Below, in pieces: positions 56,601 to 64,000 of a stretch of 64,000 bases of DNA. Origin of the DNA: Adiantum capillus-veneris (taxonomy: Eukaryota > Streptophyta > Polypodiopsida > Polypodiales > Pteridaceae). The stretch is taken from contig CM043963.1 of the NCBI GenBank assembly GCA_014529385.2, forward strand, positions 97,966,912-98,030,911, read 5' to 3'. The position numbers and the translations under genes were made by a program. Each line of letters begins with the position of its first letter. Position 1 is the first letter of the stretch. The notes under the pieces are model-generated. The model did not search any database and was not told where the DNA came from. It was given only the letters and a program-made list of their open reading frames with translations.

Positions 56601-59114
56601 TCATTGATTATGGTGGTTCCAAAGGAAAACAAGAAGCTGTGCATCTATGTTGGCTACTGAAAGTTGAATGCGGCTATAGTACCGAATCCTTAACTTTTAC
56701 TCCCACTTTTAGATTCCACTTTGGATGAGATGGCCGACCAATAGATATACTCTTTTGAGGATGATTACAGTGGGTACAATAGGGTTCGAATGGTAGTCAA
56801 ATATCAACCAAAGACCGCTATCATAACAGCATGGGGAGTCTTTGCCTACACAAACTACAGTAATGTGGTTCGGATTGAGGAATGCACCTAGTACGTTTCA
56901 AAGGGATACGAAGCAGATGATTGTTTTGTACTTTACTAATTTTATGTGCATTTTTTTGGATTATTTCTCCATTTCTATGGATAAATTGAAGCATTTGCAT
57001 CATTTGCGGCTTTGTTTCAAAAAATGTTGAGAAACCTGATCGAGCTTTAATCCAATGGAATGTGTGTTTGCGATGGCTAGTGGAACGTTGTTGGGCAACA
57101 TCATCTCCAAAGATGACATTGCGTAGATCCCAGCAAGATTGTGGCCATTATGCAGTCACCCCAACCCGATTCACCAAGGCCACCCTGAGGTTTCTTGGTC
57201 AGGTTTGATGGCATTGCCAACATCTGTAGTTTTTGGCGTATATTGCGGTGCTGTTGAGTATGTGATGGCACATGTGGATAAGAAAGAATTTAAGTGGACT
57301 CTAGAATGTGATTTGGCTTTCCATCGCCTTAAATTGATGCTAACTAGAGCACTCGTTCTTCTACCTCCAAATTGGGATAAGGATTTTCATGTCTTTGTGG
57401 ATGCGTCTGATATCACAATCGAAAGTGTTCAGATGCAAGAGACAGTAACCGGTTGGTTCAGACTGGTGTATTATGCTAGTAGAGGACTTTTTGCAGCAGA
57501 GAAAAATCATTCAGTGATGGAGAGATAATTTTTTGCTATGGTGTACTCGGTGAAGAAGTTCAAACATTACTTGCTTGGAAAATTATTTTATTTCCATGTT
57601 GACCATTCTGCATTGTTGTTTCTAGTATGACAACAGAATTTGGTCGAGAAATTGGCCAGATGGATGATTCTGCTACAAGAATTTGATTTTGAATTTGTGC
57701 ATCGACCAGCTGTGCAACATGTGGTGGTGGACTATTTGTCCCAATTGGATTCACGAGAAGCATCCACTAGTGTTGAGGATGAGTTGTTGGATACACACTT
57801 GTTTAGAGCAGAAGTTGAAGAGAAACTTGTTCCATCTCCAAAACCTCCTCCATGGACATGGTACGAGGAGATAATGATTTTTCTACAGGAAGGAGTTATG
57901 CCAGCACATTTGAGGGTTGACCAGTGGAAGAGAGTAGCACTGAAGAGTCATAGGTTCGAAATCTTATTGGGTCAGCTTATTACAAAGATCTGTGGGGTAC
58001 GTTGTATTGCTCCGATGTGTTCCTGAACCTAAACAACGAGCAACTCTTGAAGAGACTCATGAAGGCATTGTTGGGGGGACATTTGTCTGGACCACTAATC
58101 GCAAAGAAAGTATTTCAAATAGGACTATGGTGGTCGATAATTCATGCAAATGCAATGAGGTTTACAGCTCAAAGCGATGTTTGCCAATGGATTGGGCGGC
58201 CGATTAACAAGGATCGCTTACCACCATTGAATCTGATCCTACCACTCAAACCATTTTAGAAAGGGGGTCTTGACTGTATATGCCCAATCAAACTGATAGC
58301 AAAGCGATCGCAATGTAGATATATCTTGACTTGTACAGATTACAGTACAAAATGGATTGAAAGGTGGGCACTAATGCGGTTTCAGTTGTTGGATGCCTAT
58401 GTGGAATGTTTTTTCACGGTTTGGGTTACTGGTGGAATTAATTTGTGATTGAGATACACATTCTTAAATAAGGTGATAAGGGAAATGATGTGGACTTTCC
58501 AAATCATGCATAAGAAGTTTATTCCTTATTATGTGCAAGTGAATGGCTTGGTTGAAAGCATCAATAAGCTCATTATGTGGATGTTAAGTTAGTGACTGTG
58601 GAACGTGATGATTGGGATCTTAAACTTCCTGCAACACTATGGGCAATTGCACCTCATATAAAGTGGCTCTACGAGGTCTACTCCATTCAAGCTGGCATTC
58701 GAAATAAAGGCCATTTCTCCATTGGAATTTGTAGTACCCAGCATGCGAATTGTGGTCTCAGAGAAACTCTTACAAGACGACTCAATGGTCTATCGTATCG
58801 ACGAGTTTCTCTAGTTGGAAGAGGATCGATATACCAATTTTAGGCTAATGCATAAATTTTAGTCCAGGTAGAAAAAACAAGTCGATCGGAGAATGTGGTT
58901 TCAGATCTTTAAACCAAGAGACTCGGTGTTGATGTTTAATTCTCGACAAGGGCAACATAAAGGAAAGCTTAAGTTGTGGTGGCTAGACCCATACCATGTT
59001 CATGAAAGTGTAGGTGCCAATGCTTTTTTTTTAATGGAATCTGGATGGCACTTTTATTATGAGTCCAGTAAATGGGTTCAAACTATGGCATTACATTGGG
59101 ATGGTGCCCTGTAA
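53649..59114 (+). mobile_element. Old Ty3/gypsy element of the ITRSG type, heavily decayed
   Basis: Plus-strand parts in gypsy order: Gag (54080-54426, around KYKKFAGKSNEDLNFHVRSF), a linker with FITRSGKEVHPSRK (55150-55190), a protease-like region (about 55640), the pre-RT linker (FMDVFAWDYSDKKGLNPRFY near 56418), reverse transcriptase (56525-57300), RNase H (57390-57530, then EKLARWMILLQEFDFEFVHR), integrase (58270-58850) and an integrase C-terminal piece (58893-59114). No chromodomain was seen. It resembles the non-chromovirus gypsy branch (Tat/Athila side). LTRs are not securely identified. It is broken in very many places, so it is old. Confidence 0.75.
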
Positions 59115-59189
59115 TCATGAGGAGAAGATAGCAACGGCTGATCCAACTGTCGATGTAATTATGTTGGTGAGCAACTTTGAATGCAAACC

Positions 59190-59480
59190 CTATTCATAAG
59201 GGGAACATTTGAGGGGATACTAGAATGAGTAGTGTAATTGTGACAGTGCATGGGGTCCATTAATTATGACACGCGTGAATTCACGAATTGAGGCATGGTC
59301 TGTGGTGTTTAACATGCACAAGAGATGCTATAAAAGTGCGGTGTCTATTTTGGACTCACTTTTACATGCTGAGTACTTTTATGTTCCTTGTGTGAGAGTT
59401 CTACGCTTTCTCAAGCATTCTTGCTACTTGCAAGCTTTTGCCTAGTCCGTCTATGTTTTTCTACAGCTTCTCCAGCTCTC
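59190..59480 (+). repeat. Possible 3' LTR start or LTR-like promoter
   Basis: Two purine-rich runs (AAGGGGAAC, TTTGAGGGGA) at about 59197-59217 could be a polypurine tract. A TATA box (CTATAAAAG) follows at about 59330. No second copy was found in the window, so the limits are a guess. Confidence 0.3.
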
Positions 59481-61100
59481 TGCAGATACAACCATGGCAC
59501 CAACAACGGGGTCGGCAAGCATGAAGTCCCTTACTCCTATCAACAATCAGATGACAGAAGGCATGAAGACATGGCTCGAGCGCAAATGTCGATTAGAATA
59601 CACTCTCATTGATTGGGTGCAGGTACGGTCTTACCTGCAAACCCTCTTAATTCTACAGGAGCTCGTCGCCAAAGATAGCCAATCAATAGTGCACCTTCAT
59701 GGCAAACCGCACTAGCTTTCTGTACAATTGGTTGCAAAAAAGTACCCTTGCATGTTATAAGGGTGACAACGCCAACATAGAAGACATTAATGCAAGATAT
59801 GGTGGCGGCATATGGGAACCCAACTAGTAACGAGTTCCACTTGCACGGGTGTCAGGACTTGGAAGTGCGAGAATGTCTACGATGGGTGTTGGAAGGAGTT
59901 TGGATTATGGCTAAAGTCTATAGGAGGTGTAAATTGGGTGGAAATCTTAATCAGATAGCTGTTTGCAAAAGCCAGGCGTGTTGCTAGCACAACAAATAGG
60001 GGACAGACAGTAAAGACCAAAGTGGGTCAGATTTTGAGGTTCCCTGAACAAGGATATGAAGGGTGTATTTTTCGACCTTTCTGTGCCTGCTACGGCGTAT
60101 GTAAGCTCTTGATGTTTCGATTACTTCTAAGCTGGTGACATTAGAAGAGGGGGAGTCCAGTCATTTGGCTACAGTCAGTATAGGTGGCACATCAGGATCG
60201 GCTCTATTACATCCACAAGTAACCTTGTGACGCTAGCCAAAAATTCCCAATTAGTAGTCAATTCCCGCTTAGAAGAAGGAATCTAGCAACCCCTTGCTAA
60301 AAGATGAAAACAGGAAATGCAGGAGTAGTGATTGCAGGCTTTGGCAGCAAGTCAGGTTGCCGATGTGTCGAAGCAAGTAGTGATGCGGTTCGCACTGTGT
60401 CAGTCCCATCTTCTTCTGTGATGTCCACTGTGGTGTCTACATAGACATCAGCGCCTTGGACACAGGAGTAGACGCAGGTATTGGGACCGATCCCTACCTT
60501 TGCAAAGTCACAACAAAGATCGGTCAATTTGGGCCAGAGTGCGGGTTATCACTAGTTACATCCCAACTACACACAACAAGCTCAACATGTTACGGACTAC
60601 CTCCAATTCATGTTCCATGTTAATCGGCACTGGTAGAAACAAAGTCAGCAATTGCATGCGATATCGGCACGAAGAGAGAGAAACTTTGAGTTGACTGCAC
60701 GAAATCAGAGGCTAATGGAGCGACTCAAGGAAATGGAAAAGCGATTGCACCAAGCTGAGTCACGTGCCTTTTCTTTGGAACAGCGTGAGGACCAGGCTTG
60801 GCAACATGCTCGTGGAGCTTTGGAAGCGGCCACGACAACAAAGGAGCAACAAGCACAGTCCGCCCGAATCATTTCAAAGGAATTGGCAAGTGAGAGTACA
60901 AACTTGTTGATCCAATTGACCTAGAAAGATATACATACAAGGGTACTCCAATCTCTACGTACTTGCAGCCAAGTGTGAGTGCACCAGGGATCTTTGAGAC
61001 TCAAATACAAGGAGTTGAGACTCGGTTTATGGGAAGAACGGGATCCAATGAGTCTCTTGAATATACTCATGTTCTAGAGACTAAAGATATGGAGGTCAAT
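59481..61100 (+). other. Unassigned coding-like relic with a coiled coil
   Basis: A 74-codon frame (59494-59715, from an ATG in a good context) and a later frame (60652-60924, rich in Glu/Arg/Gln/Ala: LMERLKEMEKRLHQAESRAF) suggest a Gag-like or extra-ORF relic. The second is clearly coiled-coil-like. The family is not recognised. It could belong to the 53649-59114 element or to a neighbour. Confidence 0.35.
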
Positions 61101-62602
61101 AGGACATAGATTTTCAAAAATGATGCCAAGATGAGAAGAGCGAGCGAGAGACGTCTTATCAAGAGACCCCAAATTGGTCAAATTGGTGACTGAACCATGA
61201 CAAATGAGACCATCTCAAGCGGCCAAATCTGACAAGGCAAAGTACAATGAGAGAGAGTATAGACCTGAAAAAAATATACATGAACATAGAATACCTAGTA
61301 TGACTACTTTTTTGGGTTTTCAGAATCTATCTTTTCTTTCAATGGGAAGATATGATTGTTTTAATGATCTAATCGTGACAATTGTATCTCTATGCCTTCT
61401 ATGCACGTGTGCACTTTGGCCACAATTCTTGCACCCTACATGACCATTTTGAATGAGCGAGCATCTACAATTGTATCTCTGTGGCTTCTATGTATGTAAG
61501 CACTGCTACATAGATTCTAATGGCCACATTTATGTTAAGAGCAAGTAGGCTCTTGAGACTGACACATTAGTCTTGTTGATAAAAGGGCAAGCCCTTGTGG
61601 ATCAAGCACCAAACATAATGTGAGGATATGACTTGCCCTAAATACTTTGATTTAAAGGATAGTGTCAACTTCGATATATCGATAAAATCTACTATCAAGT
61701 GTATCGTATGAAAAATCCCTTGACTAGATGGATGATGATGCAGCATTTCCAAACCACTATTAAAAGAATCTTTTTCACACTTGGTTGCCACCAACCTGAC
61801 CTTGCTTCATACAAACTCCATCATCATCGCAATTACTATGGCCAATAAAGCACTTAATTGCTTGGTAAATGCCAATATGTTGATATTCATAGTCATTTGT
61901 GGCATATACATTGTGCCATCCGTTGACGTTATCCATGGCCTAGAAGTGCTTATACGCACAACAAAGGCCATGCACTACTAACCATATTTCTTTCTAACAT
62001 ACCTCCCATCAAAAGTAACTGTCTTTGGGAACCAAGTCATGACTTTGCCAACATATTCATTAGGCTACATTGACAATCACAAAGCCATGACTACCAAGGA
62101 AAACAACACTTCCTATTAACGTCCTCCTACACCTTCATTACAGCCATCTTGGGCCCGTACAACCCTTTGCGCCATGGCAGCCAATGACATTGTCGGAGTG
62201 TGGTGATTGTCCAAGGGAGTCCGGGTAGGTGCTAGGCCTCTAGCTATGAGAGAAATGAGAGAGGTGTAGAAACAAAGAGGAAACATAGTATATGTAGATA
62301 ATAGATTGCTAATCGCACAAGAGAATAGTAATTTGATACATATTGGAGAGAGATAGATGAAAGGAGATGCCAATAAACTATTCCAATTGATGATTTACAC
62401 ACACTCAAGAAATACAAAGCGGCTTGCACAAACCCCAATGAAAAACTATCAATAATCCGATAGCTACCTTCAAATCCAATCCCAAATCCACCCTAATCCA
62501 ATCTATTTAAACCCACACAATCAACATTGTTGAAACCCTACTTTCGACAATAGAAAATTTCGATGAGGCCTTGAGAAAAGCCTCTTCTTCTTCTTTCCCT
62601 TT

Positions 62603-62604
<2 letters not shown>
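61101..62604. other. Unassigned sequence
   Basis: No convincing gene, RNA or transposon part is visible. A frame at 61781-61981 and its antisense have no recognisable family content. Confidence 0.5.

Positions 62605-62634
<30 letters not shown>
62605..62634 (+). repeat. (GA)15 microsatellite
   Basis: An uninterrupted AG/GA tract between two similar sentences (GAGAAAAGCCTC at about 62572 and 62640). Confidence 0.95.
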
Positions 62635-62636
<2 letters not shown>

Positions 62637-62678
62637 CATGAGAAAAGCCTCTAATTGCCCCTCACCCTTCGCCTGTTT

Positions 62679-62718
62679 CCCCCCCCCCCCCCCCCCCCCC
62701 CCCCCACACACACACACA
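62679..62718 (+). repeat. Poly-C run of 27 followed by (CA)n
   Basis: C tract 62679-62705 leading into CACACACACACACA. A similar compound (C run then CA) follows at 62817-62850, with the same GAAAAGCCTC word between them, so the block may be a duplicated unit. Confidence 0.93.
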
Positions 62719-62816
62719 GAGCAAGCCGAGGAAAAGCCTCCAATTGCCCATTCCCCTTTGTCTCCTTCCTTGTGGAGAGGGAGGGGACGCTCCAAAAAAA
62801 TTGTTAAAAGAATAAG

Positions 62817-62850
62817 CCCCCCCCCCCCCACACACACACACACACACACC
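62817..62850 (+). repeat. Poly-C run of 13 followed by (CA)n
   Basis: C tract 62817-62829, CA tract 62829-62850. Confidence 0.93.
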
Positions 62851-62899
62851 TCGCCCCTCTCTCAAATCACCAACATCCCCAAAATGACCCTCTTTGTCT

Positions 62900-63324
62900 T
62901 TATGCTTGGCTCATCCTCCTCTTTCTCCAAAAGGTTTTGCTTGTTGCTATTGTTAGCCTTAGCTTCAACCACCACCACTTCTTTTTCCTCATGCTCATGT
63001 AAGTCTCCCCAATCCCATGTGCCCATCTATACACGTCATTAGCGAGCTCACTAGTGGAGCCGGCTCCCATGTAAATTGCCTTGTCTGTCAAGCGCAAGGA
63101 CCGCCAATGGGGTAGTTGAGTGGGAAACCCCCACTTAACACACTATAAATGACAATAGCAACAATGGCCATGGCCTCTATCAACAACAAAGTTACAATAG
63201 CAATCCTTCGCCAGACTTGCAAGTAGCGCTCCTTGCCATGTAGCCGACGAAAGTCCATGGCCAACAGGGAGGCAGGGCCCCCAAGGGTAGCCTCTCTTTC
63301 TTGAGATACCAACAATAGTATCAC
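62900..63324 (-). CDS. Possible membrane-protein coding fragment
   Basis: On the minus strand a frame (63324-63088) reads MDFRRLHGKERYLQVWRRI and then a hydrophobic helix (about 20 residues, VTLLLIEAMAIVAIVIYSVL), like a basic cytosolic segment followed by a transmembrane span. A second frame (63097-62900) has ordinary protein composition (GSTSELANDVYRWAHGIGET). It begins near an acceptor-like CTTGACAG. They may be exons of one host gene or its relic. I do not recognise the family and cannot place the splice sites. Confidence 0.25.
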
Positions 63325-63421
63325 ACTCCACTATATGTAGTTTTAAATATTGGCTTTGAGATTTGCATGTGCGGCTATTCAAGCACCACGTGGCAACACC
63401 TTGGGAGTCCCCCCCCCCCCC

Positions 63422-63734
63422 TGTCAGGACACGGGTTCGGGCCAAGGGCCAGGACGGACATGCAGTCAAGGGGGTCCCTATATTTAGAAGGCCAGGGGTC
63501 TATATAGGGCATGGCTGGGTGGAGATTAGCATGTTCAGTTCCCTAGTCCTTTCACTAATGTCAGGACACGGGTCCTGTACCCTAAGAACTAGGCTAGGCA
63601 CAAGGACTACGGCCACGGGCCGGGCTAGGCAGTGTGGACAGGGGATTCGTCTAGGGCAAGGGGCTAGGAGCCCACCCTATAAAGGGGACGTTGGGAGGAG
63701 GATCTATGAGAGCCTAGTTGCCTAGTTTCTTACA
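63422..63734 (+). repeat. Two LTR-like units starting TGTCAGGACACGGG
   Basis: The word TGTCAGGACACGGGT occurs at 63422 and 63559. The second unit (63559-63734, 176 bp) begins TG, ends CTTACA and has a TATAAAGG box at about 63678, like a short solo LTR. The first (63422-63558) shares the start and a GGGCCAGG/GGGCCGGG-rich body and has its own TATATAGGG. No primer site or coding part adjoins. Confidence 0.4.
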
Positions 63735-63749
63735 CCCCCCCCCCCCCCC
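63735..63749 (+). repeat. Poly-C run, 15 bases
   Basis: Uninterrupted C tract right after the LTR-like unit. A shorter one lies at about 63410-63421 just before the first unit. Confidence 0.93.
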
Positions 63750-64000
63750 AAATTAGAGCCTCCAAGCCTTCACTAACTTAACACAAATTGCATGTTTTGA
63801 GCATAAGTCTCATTTGGAGCCCAAATCGGACGCAATAATGCCCGATTGGCTTCCAAGCTTGGTGACCTTATTTGAAACACGGGATTGATCTTGTAAACCA
63901 ACAAATATTCCCATTCACACAACAAATTTGCCATACAATCAAAGTCTTTAAAAATAAAAAAATGGAGCTATTTGAGTAATCCCACACAACTAGCATAATT

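Noticed and set aside
61781-61981. Possible transmembrane peptide or transposase piece
   Set aside because: Hydrophobic but without any recognisable motif. The antisense reading is equally plausible, so neither is supported.

Overview
The window reads as nuclear DNA of a land plant with a large, repeat-rich genome. The evidence is Ty3/gypsy chromoviruses with C-terminal chromodomains, primer sites matching plant initiator tRNA-Met (TGGTATCAGAGC), many long CT/GA and poly-C/poly-G tracts, and one spliced plant-type gene. The gene content would fit a fern or other non-seed plant, but the sequence does not settle the species. Nearly everything recognisable is fossil LTR retrotransposon; only one host gene is well supported.

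Layout. 1-247: edge of a minus-strand LTR element (LTR plus primer site). 248-4434: mostly unassigned, with a small unrecognised coding fragment, microsatellites and a 66-bp tandem duplication. 4435-7669: a complete insertion of a gag-like, apparently non-autonomous minus-strand LTR element with a 5-bp target duplication. 7670-9431: unassigned. 9432-43325: one site that has taken successive nested insertions. A solo LTR (family W, target duplication TGGGT) is split by a gypsy element X (10261-43084). X carries a chromovirus in its 5' LTR (11073-17966, duplication CATAG), a young, whole-looking gypsy element in its leader (18823-27339, minus strand, LTRs indistinguishable by eye) and a gag-only element Y in its pol (29808-39653). 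Y's 5' LTR in turn holds a short-LTR chromovirus Z (30347-34504). 43330-44526: old gag sequence carrying a second W solo LTR (duplication TTCTC). 45973-47745: two pol relics joined in opposite polarity.

47953-49240 (minus): a two-exon serine-rich host gene of 371 codons. Its N-terminal basic cluster and final ...DHDFEEYFSSLML... motif resemble the FHY1/FHL adaptor that carries phytochrome A into the nucleus. This is the one gene here with a plausible cellular role. 49330-53590: unassigned, with a tRNA-derived SINE-like head and microsatellites. 53649-59114: much-decayed plus-strand gypsy element of the ITRSG type. 59115-64000: unassigned sequence with a coiled-coil relic, a possible membrane-protein fragment and a tandem pair of LTR-like units.

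Most notable: the four-deep nesting with most boundaries readable from target duplications; the young whole-looking gypsy element; the gag-only element Y with an Asp/His-rich tail; and two unrelated LTR families that each carry arrays of short motifs at about 20-24 bp spacing. All similarity statements are by eye and from memory of the families; no database or alignment was run.
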